This document shows, one piece after another, positions 43,258-50,504 of a stretch of DNA of 64,000 nucleotides. Within the stretch, counting starts at the first letter, position 1; every line of letters starts with the position of its first letter. The notes beneath the pieces were generated by a model. The model saw only the letters and a list, made by a program, of their open reading frames with translations, made no database searches and was not told the origin of the DNA. Made by a program: the position numbers and the translations under genes. Source of the stretch: Azoarcus indigens (GTDB lineage: Bacteria; Pseudomonadota; Gammaproteobacteria; Burkholderiales; Rhodocyclaceae); NCBI RefSeq assembly GCF_004361735.1, contig NZ_SNVV01000001.1:551852-615851 (forward strand), written 5' to 3'.

Positions 43258-44988
43258 ATGAAAAGACTGCTATCGCTGACGGCCCTGGGCCTGGCCTTCG
43301 CGCCATTCCTGGCCGGCGCCGCCGGCGACTACAAGCCGGTCACCGCCCAGCGCCTGGCCAATCCCGAGCCGGAGAACTGGCTCATGACCAAGGGCAACTA
43401 CCAGGGCTGGAGCTACAGCGCGCTGGACCAGATCACCACCGCCAACGTGAAGAAGCTCAAGCCTGTGTGGAGCGCCGCCACCGGCATGACTTCCGGCCAC
43501 GAGGCGCCGGCCATCGTCAATGGCGACATGATGTTCGTCTCCACCCCGCGCAACCAGGTGCTGGCCTTCAACGCCAAGACCGGCCGCCTGCTATGGCGCT
43601 ACAAGCGCGAGCTGCCGGAAGGCTTCGGCGCGCTGCACGTCACCAACCGCGGCGTGGCGCTGGCCGGCGACAAGGTGTACGTCGCCAGCCTGGACTGCAT
43701 GATCACCGCGCTGGACGCCAAGACCGGCGCTAAGGTGTGGGAGTCCGAGGTGTGCGACTGGCAGAAGGACAGCGCCTACATCACCTCGGCGCCGCTGGTG
43801 GTCAAGAACGTCGTCATCGTCGGCCCCTCGGGCGGCGAGTTCGGCGTGCGCGGCTTCCTCAAGGCCTTCGACCTGGAGACCGGCAAGGAGGTGTGGACCC
43901 GCTACGCGGTGCCGGCGCCGGGCGAACCCGGCTCCGAAACCTGGCCGCAGGAAGGGCGCTGGAAGGATGCCTGGAAGAACGGCGGCGGCACCATGTGGAT
44001 GCCGGGCAACTACGACGCCAAGAACGACGTCCTCTACTGGGGCGTGGGCAATGGCGCGCCCTGGCTGGGTGACCAGCGCCCCGGCGACAACCTCTACCTC
44101 GCCTCCGTGCTCGCCCTCAACCCCGACACCGGCGAAATCAAGGGCCACCACCAGTACCACTGGAACGACTCCTGGGACTGGGCCGGCATGAACGCGCCCA
44201 CCCTGGTGGAGTTCGAGCGCAACGGCAAGAAGGTGCCCGGCCTCATCAGCGCCCAGCGCAACGGCTACATCTACTGGCTGGACCGCAAGCCGGACGGCAA
44301 GATCGACTTCAACAAGGCGCTGCGCTACGTGAAGCAGAACGTCTTCACCAGCATCGATCCCAAGACCGGCCGCCCCACCTACGACGAAGCCGGCAAACCC
44401 GGCACCGGCAAGACGGCAACCTACTGCCCCAGCCTGTGGGGCGGCAAGGACTGGCCCTTCGAGGCCTACAGCCCGAAGACCGGCATGCTCTACATCCCCT
44501 TCAACGACAACCACTGCATGACGCTCACCGGCAAGATCCAGGAGCGCATTCCGGGGCAATGGTCGGCCGGGGTGGAGATCACCGAGCTGAACCTGAAGGT
44601 GGACAAGAACGCGCCCTTCGTCGGCGGCATCCAGGCCTGGAGCGTGGACGGCGCCAAGGAGAACTGGCGCGAGACCTACGCCGCCTCGTGGAACTTCGGC
44701 TCGGTCATGGTCACCGCCGGCAACGTGCTCTTCGCCGGCGGCACCAACGACCGCATGTTCCGCGCCTATGACGCCCGCAACGGCAAGCTGCTGTGGGAGT
44801 TCCCCACCCCCTCCGGCATCATCTCGCCGCCCAGCAGCTACTTCATCGACGGCAAGCAGTACGTGGCCGTGGTCTCCGGCTGGGGCGTGGATGCGGCATG
44901 GATCCAGGGAAAGATGCATGACAGCCACGGTTGGGAGAAGCAGGTGCCCGAAGGCGGCTCCGTCTGGGTCTTCGCCCTCGAGGACTGA
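43258..44988 (+). CDS. PQQ-dependent alcohol dehydrogenase (methanol/ethanol type)
   Basis: A 576-residue periplasmic quinoprotein. Signal peptide about residues 1-21. An eight-bladed propeller pattern with Trp-docking repeats (GRLLWRYKRE, GAKVWESEV, GKEVWTRY, GKLLWEFPTP) follows. The active-site segment is WNDSWDWAGMN: catalytic Asp307 is present and the position two residues on is Ala309, as in calcium-type enzymes, not the Asp of lanthanide XoxF. The adjacent Cys-Cys pair typical of MDH is not seen. No C-terminal haem domain (no CxxCH). Oxidises a primary alcohol to aldehyde. AAGGAAGGAG precedes the ATG at 43258. Confidence 0.93.
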   Translation: MKRLLSLTALGLAFAPFLAGAAGDYKPVTAQRLANPEPENWLMTKGNYQGWSYSALDQITTANVKKLKPVWSAATGMTSGHEAPAIVNGDMMFVSTPRNQVLAFNAKTGRLLWRYKRELPEGFGALHVTNRGVALAGDKVYVASLDCMITALDAKTGAKVWESEVCDWQKDSAYITSAPLVVKNVVIVGPSGGEFGVRGFLKAFDLETGKEVWTRYAVPAPGEPGSETWPQEGRWKDAWKNGGGTMWMPGNYDAKNDVLYWGVGNGAPWLGDQRPGDNLYLASVLALNPDTGEIKGHHQYHWNDSWDWAGMNAPTLVEFERNGKKVPGLISAQRNGYIYWLDRKPDGKIDFNKALRYVKQNVFTSIDPKTGRPTYDEAGKPGTGKTATYCPSLWGGKDWPFEAYSPKTGMLYIPFNDNHCMTLTGKIQERIPGQWSAGVEITELNLKVDKNAPFVGGIQAWSVDGAKENWRETYAASWNFGSVMVTAGNVLFAGGTNDRMFRAYDARNGKLLWEFPTPSGIISPPSSYFIDGKQYVAVVSGWGVDAAWIQGKMHDSHGWEKQVPEGGSVWVFALED

Positions 44989-45073
44989 GCCCGCGGGCTC
45001 CGCCTGACCGCCGCGCGGCGCCGGCCTCGGCGCCGCCGGCCACCCCGATCCACACCCTCTGGAGACAACAACA

Positions 45074-45949
45074 ATGATGCCTGTAAGGCAGGCCCCCTCA
45101 CGCCGGGGCCAACCGAAACCGCAGCTGCTCGCCGCCACCTTGTTCGCCCTGGTGGCCGCCGGCACCGCCCTTCCCGTCCAGGCGCAGACCACCTTCGACG
45201 TCATCGGGCCGCACGAATACGACCTGCCGGTCGACTTCAAGCCCTTCAACGTCTTCGTGCAATACGCCTACCTGCAGCGCAACAAGCGCGCCTTCGACAG
45301 CGACGGCGACCGGGTGCGCGGCTCCGACTCCGAAGCCATCGTCGGCCTGTCGAAATACGTGCGTTTCTGGACGCCCGACTTCAACCGCAACATCGGCCTG
45401 GCCTGGGAAGTGATCGTGCCGGAGATCAGCATCCGCAACGACCGCGACAACTCCCACGCCAGCGGCCTGGGCGACCCGATGACCGGCTTCGCCATCTGGT
45501 ACAAGCCGCGGCCGGACCTCACCCTGGGCTTCCAGTCCTTCCTGCAGATCCCGGCCGGCAGCAGCGAGGTCAGCGACAAGAACTGGAAGAACCTCTCCAG
45601 CCTGTTCTGGGATTGGCGCCTCACCGACAAGCTGGGCTGGACGGCCGACGCCGGCTTCGTGTTCCAGGGCGACCGCACGGACGACATCCGCCCCGGCCAC
45701 TCCTTCCACACCAACCACCGCCTGGGCTACCGCGCCACGCCGCTGCTGGAGCCCTTCCTGGCGCTGGACTACGAGCGCAGCAAGAGCACCTCCACGGTGG
45801 ACGGCGGCCATGTGCTGGATGGCGGCATCGGCCTCATGTTCCACACCTTCGACAACCAGTCCATCACCCTGCGCTACTCGCACAGCATCAGCGGCGAAAA
45901 CCACTCGGTGAATGACAGCTTCAACATCAAGTACGCCTACGCCTGGTAA
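45074..45949 (+). CDS. Outer-membrane transporter (Phenol_MetA_deg family)
   Basis: A 291-residue exported protein with a signal peptide (about residues 1-37, ending PVQAQ), then a predicted outer-membrane beta-barrel. Alternating strands end in the aromatic C-terminus FNIKYAYAW, as outer-membrane barrels do. The sequence resembles the phenol/MetA-pathway transporter family found in aromatic and alcohol catabolic operons. Likely role is entry of the hydrophobic alcohol oxidised by the PQQ enzyme. Third gene of the operon. GGAG precedes the ATG. Confidence 0.82.
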   Translation: MMPVRQAPSRRGQPKPQLLAATLFALVAAGTALPVQAQTTFDVIGPHEYDLPVDFKPFNVFVQYAYLQRNKRAFDSDGDRVRGSDSEAIVGLSKYVRFWTPDFNRNIGLAWEVIVPEISIRNDRDNSHASGLGDPMTGFAIWYKPRPDLTLGFQSFLQIPAGSSEVSDKNWKNLSSLFWDWRLTDKLGWTADAGFVFQGDRTDDIRPGHSFHTNHRLGYRATPLLEPFLALDYERSKSTSTVDGGHVLDGGIGLMFHTFDNQSITLRYSHSISGENHSVNDSFNIKYAYAW

Positions 45950-46040
45950 GCGCAGCCGCCCTTCCCGCCGGCCGCGCAGCGGTCACACCAAGTGGCCGCG
46001 AAGCGCGGCGGCGCGAAGGGCGGCAGCCAAGGAGAACGCC

Positions 46041-46508
46041 ATGAAACTGCTGCACTCGCTTGCCCTCAGCATCGCGCTCCTGGTAGCGCTGTGGGTCTAT
46101 CTCTCGGTCGGCAACCCCGGCCTCAACTTCAACGCCTGGATAGGCTTCGTCGCCTGGGCCGCCCACTTCGCCGCCGGCGGCGGCGGCGAGGGCGCGCGCA
46201 AGGCGCTGGCGGCCGGCGTGGCCGGCATCCTGCTCACCGCCGCCACGCTGTTCGGCGTCCAGGCCCTGGGCGGCGGCCTGGGCTCGCTCATCACCCTGGT
46301 CGCCGTGCTGGCCTTCGTGCTGGTGGCCATGGCCGACGTCGCCCTGCTCGCCTACACCCCGGCCGCCTTCCTCGGCGCCGCCTCCTTCTTCGGCGCCGGC
46401 GGCAAGCTGGACGCCGGCATCCTCTTCGTCACGCTGTCCTGGGTAGCCGGCGTGATCTTCGGCTTCGCCTCGGAATGCTTCGGCAAGCGCATGGCCCGCA
46501 CGGCCTGA
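46041..46508 (+). CDS. DUF1097 inner-membrane protein
   Basis: A 155-residue membrane protein with about five hydrophobic segments (LALSIALLVALWVYLSV; AGVAGILLTAATLFGVQALG; LITLVAVLAFVLVAMADVA; and others), of the DUF1097 family, whose function is unknown. AAGGAGA precedes the ATG. It lies between the porin and the aldehyde dehydrogenase in the operon, so it may move the aldehyde or acid across the inner membrane. That is inference. Confidence 0.8.
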   Translation: MKLLHSLALSIALLVALWVYLSVGNPGLNFNAWIGFVAWAAHFAAGGGGEGARKALAAGVAGILLTAATLFGVQALGGGLGSLITLVAVLAFVLVAMADVALLAYTPAAFLGAASFFGAGGKLDAGILFVTLSWVAGVIFGFASECFGKRMARTA

Positions 46509-46536
46509 AACCCGCAACACATAAAACAGGAGACTG

Positions 46537-47979
46537 ATGATGGCAACCGAGTACCGCAATTTCATCGACGGCGAATTCGTCGTCACCGGCGGCGATCCGC
46601 TGATCGAAGTGCGCAACCCCGCCAACGGCGAGCTGCTGGCCTTCGTGCCGGACTCCGGCGCCGCGGTGGTGGAGCGCGCGGTGGAGGCCGCCACCCGCGC
46701 CCAACCCGCCTGGGAACGCCTGCCGGCCATACAGCGCGCCGGCCACCTGCGCGCCATCGCCACCAAGCTGCGCCAGCACAAGGACAGGCTGGCGGAAATC
46801 ATCACCCGCGAGCAAGGCAAGGTGCTGGGCCTGGCCACGGTGGAAGTGGATTTCACCGCCGACTATCTGGACTACATGGCCGAATGGGCACGCCGCATCG
46901 AAGGCGAAATGATCCCCAGCGACCGGCCGGGCGAGAGCATCTTCCTGATGCGCAAGCCCATCGGCGTCACCGCCGGCATCCTGCCGTGGAACTTCCCCTT
47001 CTTCCTCATCGCCCGCAAGCTCGCCCCGGCGCTCATCACCGGCAACACCATCGTGATCAAGCCCAGCGAAGAAACGCCGATCAACGCCTTCGAATTCGCC
47101 CACCTCGCCCAGGAAGCCGGCCTGCCGCCGGGCGTGTTCAACCTCGTAAGCGGCCGCGGCGCCAGCACCGGCTCGGCGCTCAGCTCCCACCCCGGCATCG
47201 GCCTGGTGAGCTTCACCGGCAGCGTCGCCACCGGCATCCGCATCATGCAGGCGGCCGCCACCAACCTCACCCGGGTGAACCTGGAACTGGGCGGCAAGGC
47301 GCCCGCCATCGTGCTGGCCGACGCCGACCTCGACCTCGCCGCCAAGGCCATCTGCGACTCGCGCGTCATCAACACCGGCCAGGTGTGCAACTGCGCCGAG
47401 CGCGTCTATGTGGATCGCAAGGTGGCAGAGGCATTCACCACCAAGATCGCCGCCCACATGGCCGCCACCCGCTACGGCGACCCGATGGCCGACCGCAGCG
47501 TCGGCATGGGCCCGCTGGTGAACCAGATCGGCCTGGACAAGGTCGCCGCCATGGTCACGAAAGCGCGGCAAGACGGCGCCCAGGTCGTCACCGGCGGCGA
47601 CCTCGCCGACCTCGGCCAGGGCTTCCACTACCAGCCCACAGTGCTCGCCGGCTGCCGCCACGACATGGAGATCATGAAGAAGGAAATCTTCGGCCCGGTC
47701 CTGCCCATCCAGACGGTGGACAGCCTGGAAGAAGCCATCGCCCTCGCCAACGACTCCGAGTACGGCCTCACCTCCTCCATCTTCACCCGCGACCTCTCCT
47801 CCGCCATGCGCGCCTGCCGCGACCTGCGCTTCGGCGAAACCTACATCAATCGCGAGCACTTCGAAGCCATGCAAGGCTTCCACGCCGGCCGCCGCAAGTC
47901 GGGCATCGGTGGCGCGGATGGCAAGCATGGGCTTTATGAGTACACCGAGACCCACGTGGTGTACATGCAGCACGGCTGA
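46537..47979 (+). CDS. Aldehyde dehydrogenase (AldA/lactaldehyde type)
   Basis: A 480-residue NAD-dependent aldehyde dehydrogenase, close in sequence style to AldA (lactaldehyde/glycolaldehyde dehydrogenase). PWNFPFFLIARKLAPAL and GNTIVIKPSE form the NAD site, FTGSVATG the Rossmann loop, LELGGKAP holds the general-base Glu, and NTGQVCNCAER the nucleophile Cys284. Start is ATG at 46537 or 46540. Last gene of the sigma-54 operon. It should oxidise the aldehyde released by the PQQ enzyme to the acid in the cytoplasm. Confidence 0.93.
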   Translation: MMATEYRNFIDGEFVVTGGDPLIEVRNPANGELLAFVPDSGAAVVERAVEAATRAQPAWERLPAIQRAGHLRAIATKLRQHKDRLAEIITREQGKVLGLATVEVDFTADYLDYMAEWARRIEGEMIPSDRPGESIFLMRKPIGVTAGILPWNFPFFLIARKLAPALITGNTIVIKPSEETPINAFEFAHLAQEAGLPPGVFNLVSGRGASTGSALSSHPGIGLVSFTGSVATGIRIMQAAATNLTRVNLELGGKAPAIVLADADLDLAAKAICDSRVINTGQVCNCAERVYVDRKVAEAFTTKIAAHMAATRYGDPMADRSVGMGPLVNQIGLDKVAAMVTKARQDGAQVVTGGDLADLGQGFHYQPTVLAGCRHDMEIMKKEIFGPVLPIQTVDSLEEAIALANDSEYGLTSSIFTRDLSSAMRACRDLRFGETYINREHFEAMQGFHAGRRKSGIGGADGKHGLYEYTETHVVYMQHG

Positions 47980-48048
47980 GCATCACCCCGCCGGCCCGGC
48001 CTCCGCCATCGGGCCGTGGCCGGCGGTTGAATCACCTCACGCTCTCCC

Positions 48049-48104
48049 GGAGGCCGGTAGGCCCCCGGCCTCCTTTGCCGCTCTTTTGTGGGCGGCATTT
48101 TTTT
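48049..48104 (+). terminator. Double terminator after the aldehyde dehydrogenase gene
   Basis: First hairpin: GGAGGCCGG-N7-CCGGCCTCC (48049-48073) followed by TTT. Second: GCCGC-N10-GCGGC (48077-48096) followed by ATTTTTTT. Together they end the PQQ operon and mark the left edge of the low-GC island. Confidence 0.85.
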
Positions 48105-48574
48105 GCGCCTCGTCGCCAGAAAAGCAGTCATGCGAAGCGCCCGCCTGGCATGCATTGGCGTCTTCTGCTCATCCTCGGTAAGGGGTGAGTGAAGGTTGTC
48201 GAAGAAAGAGGGCCTGTGATGCAGACAGTTATCGATAGGCGGGAGAAATGAGAGGCGGTAAGCGCTGCTCGCGGAGCGCGAGTAATAAGTGGCGGCAATT
48301 CGGCCGGAGCTGCCGCTCGGATCGGCATGTCCGCGCGACCGATACCGACGCGTAGCTGACGGTCGGGCAATCAAGAAGCGGACGTTCAGGCGGAGGGGCG
48401 CAGTGGAAACCGCGCCACCTCGATCAACAAATTCGGTGGAGTCCCACTCCACGAGACAACTGCGTTGCACGCGGTTCCGGGATCCGCTGTTTTGTCGTTG
48501 CCGTACCGGCGCATGCCGTGAAGTGTCGGTACGGTGGCTGCAGCCAACAAAAATTCACTGTTAGTTAAATTTTA
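48105..48574. other. Non-coding left flank of the retron-like island
   Basis: About 470 bp with no supported gene. It contains an inverted repeat CCGTACCG (48501-48508) / CGGTACGG (48527-48534) and becomes AT-rich just before the promoter at 48575. It could hold the island boundary; I find no att repeat. Confidence 0.45.
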
Positions 48575-48603
48575 TTGACATCTAAGGTTGCCTGTGCTCA
48601 AAT
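48575..48603 (+). promoter_or_regulatory. Sigma-70 promoter of the retron-like locus
   Basis: TTGACA (48575-48580), 17 bases, then TCAAAT (48598-48603) preceded by TG-C, an extended -10. Transcription would begin near 48610. The -35 matches the consensus perfectly and the element lies in the most AT-rich stretch of the region. Confidence 0.65.
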
Positions 48604-48612
48604 TCGCGCAGG

Positions 48613-48629
48613 CTAGGCGAATCGCCTAG
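48613..48629. promoter_or_regulatory. 17-bp palindrome at the transcription start
   Basis: CTAGGCGA-A-TCGCCTAG, two perfect 8-bp arms around one base, immediately downstream of the promoter. It suits an operator for the XRE protein encoded at 49235. As RNA, only a shorter-armed hairpin with a few-base loop could form. Confidence 0.6.
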
Positions 48630-48631
48630 GT

Positions 48632-48641
48632 TGCTCTTTAA
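48632..48641 (+). promoter_or_regulatory. boxA-like antitermination sequence
   Basis: TGCTCTTTAA is identical to the core of rrn boxA, which recruits Nus factors to protect long untranslated RNA from Rho. It lies about 25 bases into the predicted transcript, just before the non-coding leader. Confidence 0.5.
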
Positions 48642-48944
48642 GAAGTTACTCCTGCTCCAAAAGCGAAAGTCAGTTTTGCAACGCTTGGTTTATCCAGGCC
48701 GCTCTGACCTCCAGTGTTAGAGAGTATTCGGTGCCTCAGGTCGGACGTTCGGCCCGAGCGCGAAGTCCCGGTCCTCCGCCTCGTAGTACGCAGCTAGCAG
48801 TTAGCGACGTGCAGTAAGCAATGCGGAGTTAACGGGGCTTCAAAATCGAAAGACTGGTGTTGGGCTTGCGCATCGGGTTGGCTCCTTTCGGCTGCTCGCT
48901 TTCACGGGGCTTCGGCGACTTTGCCGAGATACTGGAGTAATCCC

Positions 48945-49181
48945 ATGAACAATGGAAACTTGAAGAAAAACGTCACAACGCTCCAAAGGTTGCGTGACGT
49001 TTATCACAGCCAACTCGATGCTGGCACTCTGGCAGAACTCGATGATGTGCTCCAACAGCTCACAAGGCTTGTGGAGTGTGAGGAAACAGAAGCTTCGCTT
49101 GGCGAACTTGCCATGCGCAGTGTACGAATCATCGACAACGTACTGATTTTGGTGACCAACATCACCAACTGGTTGCAGTAG
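48945..49181 (+). CDS. Small protein in the retron-like locus (possible effector)
   Basis: A 78-residue, all-helical protein. The N-terminal half is polar (LKKNVTTLQRLRDVYHSQLD, then LAELDDVLQQLTRLVE). The last ~19 residues form a hydrophobic helix VRIIDNVLILVTNITNWLQ, amphipathic or membrane-active in look. Its Shine-Dalgarno GGAG (48934-48937) lies 7 bases before the ATG and is complementary to TTACTCC in the leader. No family recognised. Its place between leader and regulator suggests a toxin/effector or accessory protein of the system; base use is unlike the GC-rich neighbours. Confidence 0.65.
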   Translation: MNNGNLKKNVTTLQRLRDVYHSQLDAGTLAELDDVLQQLTRLVECEETEASLGELAMRSVRIIDNVLILVTNITNWLQ

Positions 49182-49234
49182 TTGATCATGGCCAAGATGC
49201 AGCAAGCCCAATATTTGCTGATCAGGTAGTCATC

Positions 49235-49543
49235 ATGAATGTAGGCAATGCAATAAAGATGTGTCGCACGCGGCGTGGGGTCTCCCAAGGAGAACTCGCC
49301 CGCCGTGCCGATTGCTCGGTTTCATATCTCTCCATGCTGGAGAACAACCAGCGCGACCCGACGCTTTCAACCTTGAAGAAGGTTGCCGAAGCGCTGAATG
49401 TTCCTATCGGCATCCTGTTCTTCCTTGCGTCTGAGCGCGACGAGTTGACGGGCATGGATAAAACCTTGGCGGGAGAGCTTGCCCGCACAGCCCTGGAAAT
49501 GCTGAGTGAGCCTCTCGACGAGCAGCAACAGCCCCTTCTATAA
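49235..49543 (+). CDS. XRE-family HTH protein of the retron-like locus
   Basis: A 102-residue protein with a clear lambda-repressor-type helix-turn-helix (residues ~5-60): IKMCRTRRGVSQGELARRAD then CSVSYLSMLENNQRDPTLST and LKKVAEALNVPIGILFFLAS. The C-terminal ~40 residues are helical. It lies 53 bp after the 78-residue gene, and its end overlaps the start of the reverse transcriptase gene by 38 bp. HTH proteins are the associated gene in one published retron type (type VI, from memory). It may also repress the promoter through the palindrome at 48613-48629. Confidence 0.85.
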   Translation: MNVGNAIKMCRTRRGVSQGELARRADCSVSYLSMLENNQRDPTLSTLKKVAEALNVPIGILFFLASERDELTGMDKTLAGELARTALEMLSEPLDEQQQPLL

Positions 49544-50504
49544 AGGCACTCCCATTCGTCAGCGGACATCCCTTGCCGCTGCACTGGGATCCACGCTCCA
49601 TCGAATCGAGTACGTTGCCCCCCGTGCCAACAAGCTATACCGGCTGGCACATGCTGAACTGAAGAGTGATGGCACGATCCGCCAGACCTTTGATGCCAAA
49701 CCGCTCCTAAAAGATCTCCACCGCCGAATCAAGACTGAAATTCTGGATCGCGTCACTTTCCCGGACTATCTAACCGGCAGCCTGAAGGGGCGTGACTACA
49801 AGTCCAATGCCGAATTGCACGAAGGCGCAGCCATCGTGATCGCTGAAGACATTGAGAATTTTTTCCCAAACACCACGAGTGACAAAGTCTTCGATATCTG
49901 GCGACATTTCTTTCGGTTCTCAGAACCTGTTGCGCAGTTGCTGACGTCACTGACAACCAAAGATGGCGCTCTGCCACAAGGCGCTATCACTAGCCCCCAG
50001 CTTGCCAACTTGGTTTTTTGGCGTGACGAACCGCTGCTGCAGGCCAAGCTGGCAGCAGATGACATTACCTATTCCAGGTTCGTAGATGACGTCACTGTAT
50101 CGTCTGTGGTTCCGATACCGGCAGAAAATAAAACGGAACTTGTCGGGGCGATATACGGACTGCTGCGGCGCAATGGACTCCAGCCAAAACGCGTCAAGCA
50201 TGAGCTGAAAACTCGGCGCGAACGTATGGCTGTTACTAAACTGACGGTCAATGACAAAGCCGGCTTGTCTGCCAAAGAGCGGTCTCGGATCAGGGCTGCA
50301 GTCCATCGCCTTGAGTTGAAAGGAGCCCAGCAGTTGCTAGAAGCTGGAGAACTTGCTTCTGTGCTTGGCAAGGTTCACCACATGGCTCGTTTTCACCCAG
50401 GCGAGGCCAGGCCTCTCAAGGCTAGACTGCTGAAGATTTCCGCACACGGCTGTGCTGCTACTCCATCCGAGCAGTCACCATTGCCACCGTGCTCGGAGCC
50501 TTGA
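49506..50504 (+). CDS. Retron-like reverse transcriptase
   Basis: A 332-residue reverse transcriptase, a usual length for retron enzymes. Order of motifs: AEDIENFFPNTTSDKVFDIW with catalytic Asp115; LPQGAITSPQLANLVFW (Pro157-Gln158-Gly159); YSRFVDDVTVSS with Asp194-Asp195, where the usual Tyr of YxDD is Phe192; then KLTVNDKAGLSAKERSRIRA, corresponding to the VTG-L-VN region conserved in retron enzymes. No maturase, endonuclease or protease domain. GTG start inside the end of the XRE gene, so translation is probably coupled. Base composition is much lower in GC than the chromosome. A CRISPR- or Abi-type RT is less likely. Confidence 0.85.
   Translation: MSLSTSSNSPFYKGTPIRQRTSLAAALGSTLHRIEYVAPRANKLYRLAHAELKSDGTIRQTFDAKPLLKDLHRRIKTEILDRVTFPDYLTGSLKGRDYKSNAELHEGAAIVIAEDIENFFPNTTSDKVFDIWRHFFRFSEPVAQLLTSLTTKDGALPQGAITSPQLANLVFWRDEPLLQAKLAADDITYSRFVDDVTVSSVVPIPAENKTELVGAIYGLLRRNGLQPKRVKHELKTRRERMAVTKLTVNDKAGLSAKERSRIRAAVHRLELKGAQQLLEAGELASVLGKVHHMARFHPGEARPLKARLLKISAHGCAATPSEQSPLPPCSEP

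Larger units (their letters stand above)
48610..48944 (+). ncRNA. Candidate retron non-coding RNA (msr-msd)
   Basis: About 335 bases of structured, non-coding leader between the promoter and the first gene. Retrons need such an RNA upstream of the reverse transcriptase. Possible terminal repeats are TTACTCC (48646-48652) and GGAGTAA (48934-48940). Hairpins seen: AAGCG/CGCTT (48661-48686), GGTCGG.../...TCGGCC near 48739, GCTA/TAGC near 48793, CGAAAG/CTTTCG (48847-48890) and TCGGC/GCCGA near 48912. The motif CAAAANCGAAAGNC occurs twice (48658, 48841), as does ACGGGGCTTC (48832, 48904). I cannot fix the msr-msd boundary or branching G by eye. Confidence 0.55.

Noticed and set aside
48501..48534. 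Inverted repeat CCGTACCG/CGGTACGG as an integron attC site
   Set aside because: No conserved R and L boxes in attC order, no cassette array and no integron integrase.
48470..48800. Short antisense reading frame through the retron leader
   Set aside because: No start codon with a ribosome-binding site. The leader's promoter, palindrome and boxA-like motif all point to a plus-strand RNA.
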